From NCBI GenBank assembly GCA_009841235.1, contig VXMH01000016.1, positions 1 through 64,000 on the forward strand: a stretch of DNA of 64,000 nt, written 5' to 3'. A program made the position numbers and the translations under genes. Positions 34,924 to 43,221 of this stretch are shown piece after piece; the stretch's first letter is position 1, and each line of letters opens with the position of its first letter. Below the pieces are notes generated by a model. The model did no database searches and had not been told where the DNA came from. It worked only from the letters and a program-made list of their open reading frames with translations. This DNA comes from Caldilineaceae bacterium SB0661_bin_32. Lineage in GTDB: Bacteria; Chloroflexota; Anaerolineae; Caldilineales; Caldilineaceae.

Positions 34924-36207
34924 ATGAGCAAGTTAGCCCTACTCGGCGGCGAGAAGGCCGTCACCACCGAGCCCCATTCCGTCGGCCACCACCGTTCACC
35001 GATGTGGGAAAGCGGCAAGGCCGCCGACTGGGAGGAGTTCTCCGAGGCTTTCGCCGCAAAGATGCAGGTCGAATACGCCCTGCCCGTCTCCTCCGGCCAG
35101 GTCGCCCTCAACTCTGCCCTCGTCGCCGCCCAGGCCGGCCCCGGCGACGAAGTTATCGTGCCCTCCTTCACCTGGATCGCCAGCGTAAGCTGTATCATGC
35201 ACAACAACGCCGTCCCCATCTTTGCCGACGTCGATCCCAAAACATACACCGTCGACCCGGAGGACGTGCGCCGCAAGATCACACACCGCACCAAGGCCAT
35301 CATCGCCGTCGACCTCTACGGCCATCCCGCCTACCTCAAAGAGCTGCTCGCCATCGCCCGCGAACACGATATCGTCCTCATCGAAGACTCAGCCCAGGCC
35401 ACCGGCGCCTACGTCGACGGCGAGATCGTCGGCGGCATCGCCGACATCACCTGCTTCAGCTTCGCCGGCAAGCCGATCGCCGCCACCAGCGGCGGGGTGA
35501 TGACGACCAACAGCCGTGAATACTACGAGCGCGGCGCGCTGGGCGGGCAGCATCCCTCGACCCTGTCCAAGATCCTCACCAACTCCGATCTGCTCAAGTA
35601 CGCGTCGACCGGCGGTTACGGCGACAACCACCGCATCGACCGCTACGCCATGACTGTGGCCTACGAGGCGTTGGAGACCTTCGAGGAGGCCAACGATGCC
35701 CGTATCGCCAACTGCGATCTCCTCGCCCAGGAGCTGAGCAAGGTCAAGGGGATCACGCCGCCCTACGTCGAGCCCGGGGTCAAGCATGTCTACCACATGT
35801 TTTCCAGCCTCTACAACGAAGAAGAACTGGGCGTGCCCAGAGAGACGTTTGTCAAGGCGATCAACGCCGAAGGCGTAACCGCCCTCACCTACGTCAACAG
35901 CGCTAATTTCCTCTTCCATCCCGGCGGCAAGCCGATGCCTTCCGGGCCGATCCATCATCGCGCCGTTTTCCAGGAGAAGAACGTGTACGGGCACGGCTGC
36001 CCCTTCCAGTGCCCCCATTACACCGGCGAGGCCGACTACTCGATCGGCTCGCTGCCCGTTACCGAAAAGCTGGTCGACCAGGAGTTCAACTTCCTGCAGC
36101 CGCATCTCTCTGCCCCCAACGGCCCCGACCAGATGGAGCAGGTCCTGGACGCCGTGACCAAGGTGGTCGACAATATCGGCGACCTGGAAGGCTACCAGAT
36201 CGACTAG
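34924..36207 (+). CDS. DegT/DnrJ/EryC1-type aminotransferase
   Basis: A 427-residue PLP aminotransferase of the sugar/cyclitol aminotransferase family. LPVSSGQVALNSAL near residue 55 binds the phosphate, EVIVPSFTWIASVSCI follows, IEDSAQATGA supplies the PLP Asp, and SFAGKPIAATSGGV the Schiff-base Lys, within a sequence different from the common 'SKNLGAxGDGG'. The closest familiar relatives act on keto sugars or scyllo-inosose. CAGGAGCTGCACG gives the ribosome site. It begins the operon that includes two PhyH dioxygenases. With the inositol-dehydrogenase-like gene at 38953, an aminocyclitol or amino-sugar route is plausible. Confidence 0.85.
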   Translation: MSKLALLGGEKAVTTEPHSVGHHRSPMWESGKAADWEEFSEAFAAKMQVEYALPVSSGQVALNSALVAAQAGPGDEVIVPSFTWIASVSCIMHNNAVPIFADVDPKTYTVDPEDVRRKITHRTKAIIAVDLYGHPAYLKELLAIAREHDIVLIEDSAQATGAYVDGEIVGGIADITCFSFAGKPIAATSGGVMTTNSREYYERGALGGQHPSTLSKILTNSDLLKYASTGGYGDNHRIDRYAMTVAYEALETFEEANDARIANCDLLAQELSKVKGITPPYVEPGVKHVYHMFSSLYNEEELGVPRETFVKAINAEGVTALTYVNSANFLFHPGGKPMPSGPIHHRAVFQEKNVYGHGCPFQCPHYTGEADYSIGSLPVTEKLVDQEFNFLQPHLSAPNGPDQMEQVLDAVTKVVDNIGDLEGYQID

Positions 36208-36273
36208 CGTACGGTCGCGGAGGTCAAGCACAACCCCGCGCCGTATGCGCGCGCTGAAACTGGAGAAATTTCA

Positions 36274-37107
36274 ATGCTGGAAGAACTGAGCCACGCCCAG
36301 TGGCAGGAATTTGAACGGGAAGGCTACCTGCGCCTGGGGCACTGTATGACCGGCGATGAACTGGCCGCGATACAGCAGCGCATGGACGAAATCATGCTCG
36401 GCACCGCGCCGGTCGACTACAGCCGCATGATGATGCAGCTGGACCGCATCCCCGGCAAGACCGATGCACCCGGCCCTGGGGGGAAAGGGCACAAGGGGGC
36501 GACGCTGCACTACCGCAAAATTCAGGATCTGGAGTTCGACCCGCTCTTCCTGCGCTATATGCAGAAGCCGCTCTTCCGCCACATCTGCTGCATGGTATAC
36601 GGCGCGGACACGCCGGTCGCCTGTATGCGCGCCATGTTCATGAACAAGCCCGCGGCCGACCCCGCCAATGGCGGCGGCGAGCAGGCGGGGCAGTCCGTCG
36701 GCGGTACACACCTCGTCTGGCATCAGGACCGCTGGACCTATTTCGACCGCGATCCCCTGATCACCATCTGGACCGCGCTCGACCCGGCCACCGTCGCCAA
36801 CGGCTGCGTCCATATCGCACCCCGCCGCCATCACACCCTGATCAACCCTTCCCACGTTTCCGGCTTTATGACCGACGATCAGGCCCATGCGCTGGTGGCG
36901 GAAGTCGAGACGGTCCCGCTCGAAATGGAGGCCGGCGAAGCGGTGCTGCTGCACAACTATCTGCCGCACAGCTCCGGCGTCAACAGCACCGCCATTGCCC
37001 GTCGCGCCTTCAGCGTCTGTTACATGGATGCTGCCACCGTCGACACCCAGAACCATGAATACTCGCTGATCTTCGGCGACGGCGCGCTCGATCCGGAGCG
37101 GCTATAA
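36274..37107 (+). CDS. Phytanoyl-CoA dioxygenase family protein
   Basis: A 277-residue Fe(II)/2-oxoglutarate-dependent oxygenase. LVWHQDRWTYFDRDP holds the His-x-Asp metal pair, AEVETVPLEMEAGEAVLLHNYLPHSSG the distal His, and AIARRAFSVCYMD the Arg that binds 2-oxoglutarate. Such proteins hydroxylate or cleave small carbon-bonded substrates, often of unknown nature in environmental bacteria. GGAGAAATTTCA precedes the ATG. It follows the aminotransferase by 66 bases and is probably cotranscribed. Confidence 0.86.
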   Translation: MLEELSHAQWQEFEREGYLRLGHCMTGDELAAIQQRMDEIMLGTAPVDYSRMMMQLDRIPGKTDAPGPGGKGHKGATLHYRKIQDLEFDPLFLRYMQKPLFRHICCMVYGADTPVACMRAMFMNKPAADPANGGGEQAGQSVGGTHLVWHQDRWTYFDRDPLITIWTALDPATVANGCVHIAPRRHHTLINPSHVSGFMTDDQAHALVAEVETVPLEMEAGEAVLLHNYLPHSSGVNSTAIARRAFSVCYMDAATVDTQNHEYSLIFGDGALDPERL

Positions 37108-37117
37108 CGGCAAGAAG

Positions 37118-37149
37118 CGAGGAGTGAGGGAAGAGGAGTGAGAAGAGCG
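37118..37149. repeat. GGAGTGAG repeats between two PhyH genes
   Basis: Two direct copies of GGAGTGAG (around 37121-37128 and 37136-37143) occur in the gap between two dioxygenase genes. The inverse CTCACTCC is not present, unlike at 48119 and 55270, so no perfect hairpin forms. Confidence 0.5.
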
Positions 37150-37248
37150 TAAACACCTTCCGCTCCTCCACCGCGGCTTTACCGGCAGGGATCAACTGGT
37201 CGCCGGCCAACTGTCACCAACCATTGTAGTTTCAGGCAGGAGAGAGAA

Positions 37249-38058
37249 ATGCAACCCGAAATCGCACTGGCAAAACGGGAACAGATGCTGCAGGACGGTT
37301 TCTGCTTCGTTGACGATATCCTCACCGAAGAGTTCCTGCAGGAGCTGCGTGAAGAGTCTGAGCGCCTCATCGCCGCACACGTGCCCCCGCCCGACGTCAG
37401 GTACCAGGGCCAGCACGTCAATGTACGCGGCGAGGAGAACGACGTTATCAAGAGACTCCTGGAATGGCAGCCGGCGCGGCAAGCGCTCGAGGAGATGGGG
37501 TTCGGCGACTTCGAGAGCACCGGCGGAATTATCATCCTGACCAAGGACCCGGGCGAACCGGCGCTCTACTGGCACCAGGATTGGGGGAGCTGGGAGGACC
37601 CGATCAGCGTCACGCCCTGGCCGCAGCAGATATTTGTCTCCTACTATCTGAGCGACACCAGCGTCGAGAACGGTTGTCTCAAGGTCATCCCCGGCACCCA
37701 CCGCAAGCGTATCCTGCTGCATGATGAGCTGGTGCCCGCCCACGAACAGGGCGCGCGCTACATTGAAGAGGACCACCCCGTCATGTTCGGCGACCATCCC
37801 GATCAGGTCGACGTCTGCGTGCGCGCCCGTTCCTTCGTGCTGGCGGACGCCCGTCTGCTGCACTCAGCGCGCCGTAATCTGACCGACGAGCGCCGCACGC
37901 TCATCCTGGCCTGGCACCGGCGGCGGGACGACGTCTGGGACAAGCCCCCCGCCTACTGGGAGGGCGAGATTCCCGATGTTCTGGTCAACCGCGACGCAAA
38001 ACGGGAGTACGAACGCTCGCGCATACCCGGCGACTATCTCGAATTCAGCGGCCAGTAG
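37249..38058 (+). CDS. Phytanoyl-CoA dioxygenase family protein
   Basis: A 269-residue 2-oxoglutarate-dependent oxygenase, only distantly related to its neighbour at 36274. LYWHQDWGSWEDP holds the His-x-Asp pair, VENGCLKVIPGTHRKR is the typical strand after it, LADARLLHSARRN the distal His and RRTLILAWH the cofactor Arg. AGGAGAGAGAA precedes the start. A promoter lies right after its stop (38061-38069) for the next genes, so it ends the aminotransferase-dioxygenase unit. Confidence 0.86.
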   Translation: MQPEIALAKREQMLQDGFCFVDDILTEEFLQELREESERLIAAHVPPPDVRYQGQHVNVRGEENDVIKRLLEWQPARQALEEMGFGDFESTGGIIILTKDPGEPALYWHQDWGSWEDPISVTPWPQQIFVSYYLSDTSVENGCLKVIPGTHRKRILLHDELVPAHEQGARYIEEDHPVMFGDHPDQVDVCVRARSFVLADARLLHSARRNLTDERRTLILAWHRRRDDVWDKPPAYWEGEIPDVLVNRDAKREYERSRIPGDYLEFSGQ

Positions 38059-38060
38059 GG

Positions 38061-38092
38061 TGCTATAATACGAAGGGATAACCCCAACGGGG
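38061..38092 (+). promoter_or_regulatory. Extended -10 promoter plus small hairpin
   Basis: TGCTATAAT at 38061-38069 is a perfect extended -10 (TG-n-TATAAT). A short CCCC/GGGG hairpin follows at 38082-38092. It lies just after the dioxygenase stop and about 200 bases before the MntA-like gene, for which it probably serves. Confidence 0.55.
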
Positions 38093-38266
38093 CCAGTAGC
38101 TTGCGAATCTCGTGAAAGAAGGCGAGATTCCTGTCTTTCAGTTGCGAAGTCGTTACAAAAGATCGTGATTTCAAGCGTGCGTTATGCTGCGCTCAAGTAG
38201 CGACGCGGTCGTGCTTGCACCATTTGGTTTGCTGCCGTGGTCAGGTGGATTTTCAGGAGTACACAA

Positions 38267-38569
38267 ATGAAGGCACAGATTGAGATTCCCAAAGACGTTG
38301 TTGCCGACTTTTGTCAGCGCCACCAAATCCGCCGCTTGGCTCTTCTACAAAAAGGTCTCTCGTCGGAGGAAGACTTGGATCTCATCGTGGAGTTTGAATC
38401 GGATGCGAAGGTAGGGTTATTGGACCTGGCTCGTATGGAAAGGGAGTTAAGCAAAGCGCTTGACCGGTCAACCCATCTGCTGACCTATAAGGGCGTCGAA
38501 AGAAGCTTTAACCCTTTGTTCAAGGAGGCGATTGTCGATTCAGCCGTAATTCAGTATGAGAACGAATGA
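38267..38569 (+). CDS. MntA-like antitoxin with degenerate active site
   Basis: A 100-residue protein of the minimal nucleotidyltransferase family, the partner of HEPN toxins. The DxD metal pair survives in EEDLDLIVEFE and the downstream DLARMERELSKALDRS segment is typical. However, the GS-x10-DxD motif is damaged: the expected FGS-A/S-x-R is replaced by LQKGLSS and a few residues are missing. Loss of the GS would abolish nucleotide transfer, so the protein may neutralise its partner only by binding or may be decaying. CAGGAG lies eight bases upstream of the ATG chosen; the gene overlaps the HEPN gene by 14 bases. Confidence 0.78.
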   Translation: MKAQIEIPKDVVADFCQRHQIRRLALLQKGLSSEEDLDLIVEFESDAKVGLLDLARMERELSKALDRSTHLLTYKGVERSFNPLFKEAIVDSAVIQYENE

Positions 38570-38930
38570 TGACAATGTACGTCTTGTTGCCATGGGAGTG
38601 TATGCCACTAAGTCGATAGAAATCCTGGGTACTACAAGCCAGGATGAGTTGGAACAGAACGAGATGATGCAGTTCGCTCTGATAAAGCTGGTGGAAATTG
38701 TAGGAGAGGCGGCGAATTGTGTTTCCAGTCAGACCCGTAGCAAACATCCTGAGATTCCATGGAGTGACGTCATAGGGATGCGCCACCGACTGGTTCACAA
38801 TTACGAGGCCATAGATCTCGTTATTGTGCGGGCAACGATAGTCGATGCTCTTCCTTCGCTCATTGACCAGCTTAGGGCAATCGTTGGCGAAGGAATCGCC
38901 GGTCTCGCCTTTCCAAAGTTTGGCTCGTAA
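38556..38930 (+). CDS. HEPN (HepT-like, DUF86) toxin
   Basis: A 124-residue all-helical HEPN protein. MRHRLVHNYEAID carries the R-x4-H RNase motif (with the Tyr two residues later that is AMPylated in HepT). The antitoxin MntA, when active, modifies this Tyr. Here the antitoxin looks catalytically dead, so regulation may have changed. The two genes overlap by 14 bases, a normal arrangement for such pairs. The gene downstream is unrelated. Confidence 0.84.
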   Translation: MRTNDDNVRLVAMGVYATKSIEILGTTSQDELEQNEMMQFALIKLVEIVGEAANCVSSQTRSKHPEIPWSDVIGMRHRLVHNYEAIDLVIVRATIVDALPSLIDQLRAIVGEGIAGLAFPKFGS

Positions 38931-38952
38931 CTGTCCGCTGAACATTGAAGCC

Positions 38953-39942
38953 ATGCGATTCGCCCTCTTTGGCGCCGGCCGCGCCGGCGTAATCCACGCC
39001 CGCAACATCGCCGCTCACCCCCGCGCCGAACTCGCTTACATCTTCGACGTCGATCAGGCGGCTGCACAGCGGCTCGCGGCCGCCCGCGGAGGGCAGGTTC
39101 CTCGCGGCCCGCAAGAGATCTGGGAGGCGGACGACGTCGACGCTGTCCTGATCGCCTCATCGACCGATACGCACGTCGACTTGCTGCGGCAGGCGATGCG
39201 GGTCGGCAAGCCGACCTACTGCGAAAAGCCGATCGATCTCGATATTGAGAAGGTTAGAACGTTCGTGGACGACGCGTCCGCGAGCGACCCGCCGGTGTTT
39301 GTCGGATTCCGCCGCCGCTTCCAGCCTGAATTCAGTTCCATGCAGCGGCAGGTCCGGGAGGGCGCAGTCGGACGGATCGAGTCGATCCGCATCATTGCCC
39401 GCGACTTTGCGCTGGCCCCTCTCGCCTTTCTACAGCGCTCCGGCGGCCTGTTGCGCGACAAGATGATCCACTACTTCGACCTGGCCCCATGGCTCGCCGC
39501 GGAGAGACCGACCGAACTGTACGCAACCGGATCCAACCTCATCGATCCAGTCGTTGGTGAGATGGGCGACGTCGACACCGCGGTGGCGGTCCTGCGGTTC
39601 CCCAGCGGCGCGCTCTGTACGATCGAGAACGGCCGGCGCGCGGCCTACGGCTTCGATGACCGGGTCGAAATTTTTGGCGCCGAAGGCATGCTGCAAGGCG
39701 GCTCCGCCCCCGCCGAGAACCTGGTCTGGTTCACCGCGACGGGCATCACGCAGAACCGCTTTCCCGACTACTACGGCGAGGAGAGCTTTGCCTACGCGCT
39801 CGATGCCTTCATCAGCGCGCTCGAAAACGGCGCGGCCGTTTCGCCCTCGCTGCAGGACGGCTACCAGGCCCAGCTGATCGCCGAAGCCGCGTTCGAGTCG
39901 ATGCGCACCAACCGGCCAATGAAAATCCAATGGACTTCGTAG
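38953..39942 (+). CDS. Gfo/Idh/MocA oxidoreductase, inositol 2-dehydrogenase-like
   Basis: A 329-residue NAD-dependent dehydrogenase. FGAGRAGVIH near residue 5 binds NAD, YCEKPIDLD holds the catalytic Lys, and RDKMIHYFDLA has the Asp-x3-His pair that IolG-type inositol 2-dehydrogenases use. Segments FRRRFQPEFSSMQ, GDVDTAVAVLRF and IENGRRAAYGFDDRVEIFGAEGMLQ are also close to the IolG pattern. The longer frame from 38845 overlaps the HEPN gene, so the start is at 38953. Likely substrate: myo-, chiro- or scyllo-inositol, or a related sugar. The next gene encodes a propeller glycosidase-like protein. Confidence 0.84.
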   Translation: MRFALFGAGRAGVIHARNIAAHPRAELAYIFDVDQAAAQRLAAARGGQVPRGPQEIWEADDVDAVLIASSTDTHVDLLRQAMRVGKPTYCEKPIDLDIEKVRTFVDDASASDPPVFVGFRRRFQPEFSSMQRQVREGAVGRIESIRIIARDFALAPLAFLQRSGGLLRDKMIHYFDLAPWLAAERPTELYATGSNLIDPVVGEMGDVDTAVAVLRFPSGALCTIENGRRAAYGFDDRVEIFGAEGMLQGGSAPAENLVWFTATGITQNRFPDYYGEESFAYALDAFISALENGAAVSPSLQDGYQAQLIAEAAFESMRTNRPMKIQWTS

Positions 39943-40000
39943 ATGCGCTACTGTTTCGCCCACTGCGCCTGCAGGAAATCTAATCAGCCCGTGTCTGCCT

Positions 40001-41602
40001 ATGAAAGCAAGTACTAATGCTGTAGCGAACGCCTATCAACTCCGCGCCGGAGAGAGCGTCCTTCTCCTCGACGAAGCCCTGATCCAGGAGGAGGACGGCA
40101 TCACCCGCGAAGTCCAGCCCTGCGCCAAGACCCCATTCGTCATGGAGCCCGACCCGGATAAACTCTGGGAATACTGCGGCCCCGGCATGAGCAAGCGCAT
40201 CCATCTCTACGGCACGGCCCTTTACGACGATCTGGTTGGCAAGTACCGGATGTGGTATTTCGGCCGCATGGGCCCCCACTGGCGCGTGCCCGACGGCAAC
40301 TACCAGATCCCCGAACTCTATGTCCCCCGCACCGATGAAAGACCCTTCCACTGCAACGGAGTCACCGCAGACCGTCACGGACGCCCCTTCGTCGACAACG
40401 ACCGCGGCGACCTCACCCTGTACGCCGAGAGCGACGACGGCATCAACTGGGTCAAGCCGGATCTGGGCATTTTTCCCTTCAACGGCAGCTCCGCCAACAA
40501 CATCATCTGGGACCTCCACGGCGCCTCCGTCTTCATCGACCGCGACGAAGAGAACGCGGACCAACGGTACAAGGCGATCGGCTTCTGCCGCCGCTACCGC
40601 AGCATCTTCCTGCTCACCTCCCCCGACGGCATCCACTGGAATGACAACGTTACCGTAAACCTTCCTGAGCAGGGGCGCACCCATAACTGTCTTGAGCCGG
40701 TGGTAAAGCGCAGCAACGAGGGCACCTTCAACGTGACCTGGGACCCGGTCGATTCCATCTACCGCGCCTACTCGCTCCAGCGCTTTGACGACAGCGAGAA
40801 GCGCCGCGTCATCTGCTACTCCGAAAGCCCCTCTCTGGCCGGCCCCTGGAAGGACTCCTACCCGATCCTGGAGCCGGGCAACTGGGACGACGAGATCGCC
40901 CGGCGTCGCTACGGTGCGCTGCGCGCCGAGTTCCACAACATGTCCGCCTTTCGTTACGGGAGCCTCCATATCGGTCTGCTGGGCGTCCTCTACGTGACCG
41001 GCGAGCAGATCCCGGGGGAAAAGAACCAGATCCCCTGCGACGGCCCCATCGACGGCCAGTTCGTCTACAGCCGCGACGGCATCAGCTGGCAGCATGCCGA
41101 TCGCGCCCGCACCGTCGCGCTGCCGCGCGGCGCCGGCGACGCCTTCGACCGGGGCATGATTATCGGCACGGCCAAGGAGCCGATCATCGAGGGCGATGAA
41201 ATTCACTGGTACTACACCGGCTGCGAGCATTCGCACGGCGAGGTCAACATGGAGAAGCGCGTCAAGCGCCTAGGCCGCGCCACCTGGCAGCGGGACCGCT
41301 TCGTCGCGCTCGCCGCGGCCGGCGAAGGGATGGTCGCGACCAAGCCCTTGCTCCTGCCTATGGGCGCAGGCGCGCTTGAGGTGAACGCCGATGCCGCCGG
41401 CGGTCAGCTGCACGTCGAACTGTGCCGCCCCGACGGGCGCGTTCTGGACGGATTCTCCCACGTCGACTGCATTCCTCTGCAGACCGACGACCTGCATTGG
41501 CAGGTCAGGTGGAAGAACCAGGAACTGCCAATCGAACGCCCTGTCCAACTCCGCTTATTCCTCAATCGCAGCAAGCTCTACAGCTTCACGCTCAGGTCCT
41601 GA
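40001..41602 (+). CDS. GH32/43-like five-bladed propeller protein
   Basis: A 533-residue protein with repeated blade signatures (YAESDDGINWVKPD, TSPDGIHWNDN, YSRDGISWQHAD), as in the GH32/43/68 five-bladed beta-propellers. The C-terminal ~110 residues form a small beta sandwich (LEVNADAAGGQLHVELCRPDGRVL). It is a paralogue of the proteins at 59810 and 61368. No signal peptide is seen. The canonical catalytic Asp/Glu triad cannot be assigned with confidence. It may hydrolyse or bind a cytoplasmic oligosaccharide. The ribosome site is poor. Confidence 0.72.
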   Translation: MKASTNAVANAYQLRAGESVLLLDEALIQEEDGITREVQPCAKTPFVMEPDPDKLWEYCGPGMSKRIHLYGTALYDDLVGKYRMWYFGRMGPHWRVPDGNYQIPELYVPRTDERPFHCNGVTADRHGRPFVDNDRGDLTLYAESDDGINWVKPDLGIFPFNGSSANNIIWDLHGASVFIDRDEENADQRYKAIGFCRRYRSIFLLTSPDGIHWNDNVTVNLPEQGRTHNCLEPVVKRSNEGTFNVTWDPVDSIYRAYSLQRFDDSEKRRVICYSESPSLAGPWKDSYPILEPGNWDDEIARRRYGALRAEFHNMSAFRYGSLHIGLLGVLYVTGEQIPGEKNQIPCDGPIDGQFVYSRDGISWQHADRARTVALPRGAGDAFDRGMIIGTAKEPIIEGDEIHWYYTGCEHSHGEVNMEKRVKRLGRATWQRDRFVALAAAGEGMVATKPLLLPMGAGALEVNADAAGGQLHVELCRPDGRVLDGFSHVDCIPLQTDDLHWQVRWKNQELPIERPVQLRLFLNRSKLYSFTLRS

Positions 41603-41846
41603 ATCCCCCGGTCTTCAATTTGACCTGCGGTTGGCATCAGCAGGTTCAATGCCCCAATCGGCTCTGCCAGATTTGAGAGCCGGTTTTCAGATCGAGACTT
41701 TTCCCAAAACAATAAGAACCTTGTCTGGGTCGCCGTGCGATTCTGTTTTTCGTCTGACATAATTGTGCAACATTTCGACGCTATCATGGCCAGGTATGAG
41801 GGATACGCCCTCAGGCAAACGGAACGAAATGTAAAGAGGTGAAACA

Positions 41847-42431
41847 GTGGCGAACAAGACAGTGTTGACGAAGTATCTGGTAACGATGTTAGCGTTGACC
41901 GTCGTCACGGCGGCAATCGGTATTAGCGGCTGTACAGTGATTGTCCCAACCGGCGAGCATTATGGTTCAGAGGGCATCACGATAAGCCGGGGCGAACACG
42001 GACGTGAAGGCGGCCAAGGCAACGGTGAGAGGAAGGAAGGTGCCGGCGCAAGCGAGGGTGAAGAGTCAGGCACGACCCTCACCCTGACCGAGGAATACGA
42101 TACCGTTCGCAAGGGCGCCCGGCTGATTCTTGTCTACGACGCCGAGAGCAACGCCTTTACCGGCACGGTGGAAAACACCACCAGCAGCACCTTGCAGCAG
42201 GTTCGGGTTGAGGTTCACCTGTCGAATGGAGTCGAACTCGGACCGACAACGCCGGTCGACCTCGCTCCCGGTCAAACTGTGGACGTTTCTCTCCCAGCAA
42301 CGGACCAGGCGTTCGACGGGTGGACGCCCCACGCTGAAGTAGGGCCGGGAAGCGGCGGCGAGGCCGGGGAACACGGACCCGGCGGCGAAGAGGGCGGAGA
42401 AGGCGGCGGCGAACACAGTAGCGGCGGCTAA
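41847..42431 (+). CDS. Lipoprotein with FxLYD-like domain
   Basis: A 194-residue protein starting at a GTG with AGAGGT upstream. The signal peptide has a hydrophobic segment ending in the lipobox ISGC (Cys28). After a Gly/Glu-rich linker comes a ~90-residue beta domain (AESNAFTGTVENTTSSTLQQVRVEVHLSNG) resembling FxLYD-type domains, then a Gly/Glu/His-rich tail (GEEGGEGGGEH). The tail could bind metal ions. It is directly upstream of a response regulator and a histidine kinase, so it may be a sensor accessory of that system. Confidence 0.74.
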   Translation: MANKTVLTKYLVTMLALTVVTAAIGISGCTVIVPTGEHYGSEGITISRGEHGREGGQGNGERKEGAGASEGEESGTTLTLTEEYDTVRKGARLILVYDAESNAFTGTVENTTSSTLQQVRVEVHLSNGVELGPTTPVDLAPGQTVDVSLPATDQAFDGWTPHAEVGPGSGGEAGEHGPGGEEGGEGGGEHSSGG

Positions 42432-42537
42432 CAAGAGCGGGACGAAAGAAGCTGACATTTGTTCACTGGCGGAGATGTACGATACTCAGATGCGGCGGCC
42501 ATACCGGTCGCTGCATCTGAATGGCTTCAGTTGAGAA

Positions 42538-43221
42538 GTGATGATGAGTCGCATGATTCTGATCGTTGAAGATGATACCCGGATCGCGAACTGGCTGAAG
42601 ATCTTCTTCGAGGAGGCGGGATTCACGGCCGAAGTCGCACATGACGGCAGGGCCGGACTCAACCTCGCCCGCGCCCTTGCCCCCGACCTGATCGTGCTCG
42701 ATCTGATGCTCCCCCACCTTGATGGGATCGAGCTCTGCCGCACTTTGCGCCGCGAGTCAGATGTTCCCATCATCATGCTCACCGCCAGGGAAGCCCATTC
42801 CGACCGCATTACCGGCTTGGACAGCGGTGCAGATGACTATGTCGTCAAACCGTTTGACCCCGAGGAAGTCGTGGCACGCGCCAGAGCCGTTTTGCGCCGC
42901 GTCAATGACAAAGTCCAACAAGCACTGACCTGTGGCAACATCACGATTGACGAAACGACCCGGCGTGTGACAGTTGGCGAGCAACCGGTCCACCTCAGTC
43001 AGGCGCAATTCCTCCTGCTCGCTGTCTTCATGCGCCATCCGAATCAAGTACTCACACGCGACCAGCTGATCGCTCTCGCCTTCAACAACGATTATGATGG
43101 ATATGATCGCGCCATTGACAACCACATTCTCCGTCTGCGCAGGCAAATTGCCGTAGACGGCCGCCAGCCAATTCAAACCGTCTATGGCGCTGGCTACAGA
43201 TTTGTCACGGAGGATGGTTGA
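42538..43221 (+). CDS. OmpR/PhoB-type response regulator
   Basis: A 227-residue DNA-binding response regulator. The receiver domain begins MILIVEDD (acidic pair near residues 11-12) with the phosphorylated Asp in LIVLDLMLP around residue 58, Thr in MLTAREAHSD and Lys in YVVKPFDPEE. The C-terminal winged helix includes LTRDQLIALAF and AIDNHILRLRRQI. Its last base overlaps the ATG of the kinase gene. The stimulus is unknown; the lipoprotein upstream may take part. Confidence 0.93.
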   Translation: MMMSRMILIVEDDTRIANWLKIFFEEAGFTAEVAHDGRAGLNLARALAPDLIVLDLMLPHLDGIELCRTLRRESDVPIIMLTAREAHSDRITGLDSGADDYVVKPFDPEEVVARARAVLRRVNDKVQQALTCGNITIDETTRRVTVGEQPVHLSQAQFLLLAVFMRHPNQVLTRDQLIALAFNNDYDGYDRAIDNHILRLRRQIAVDGRQPIQTVYGAGYRFVTEDG

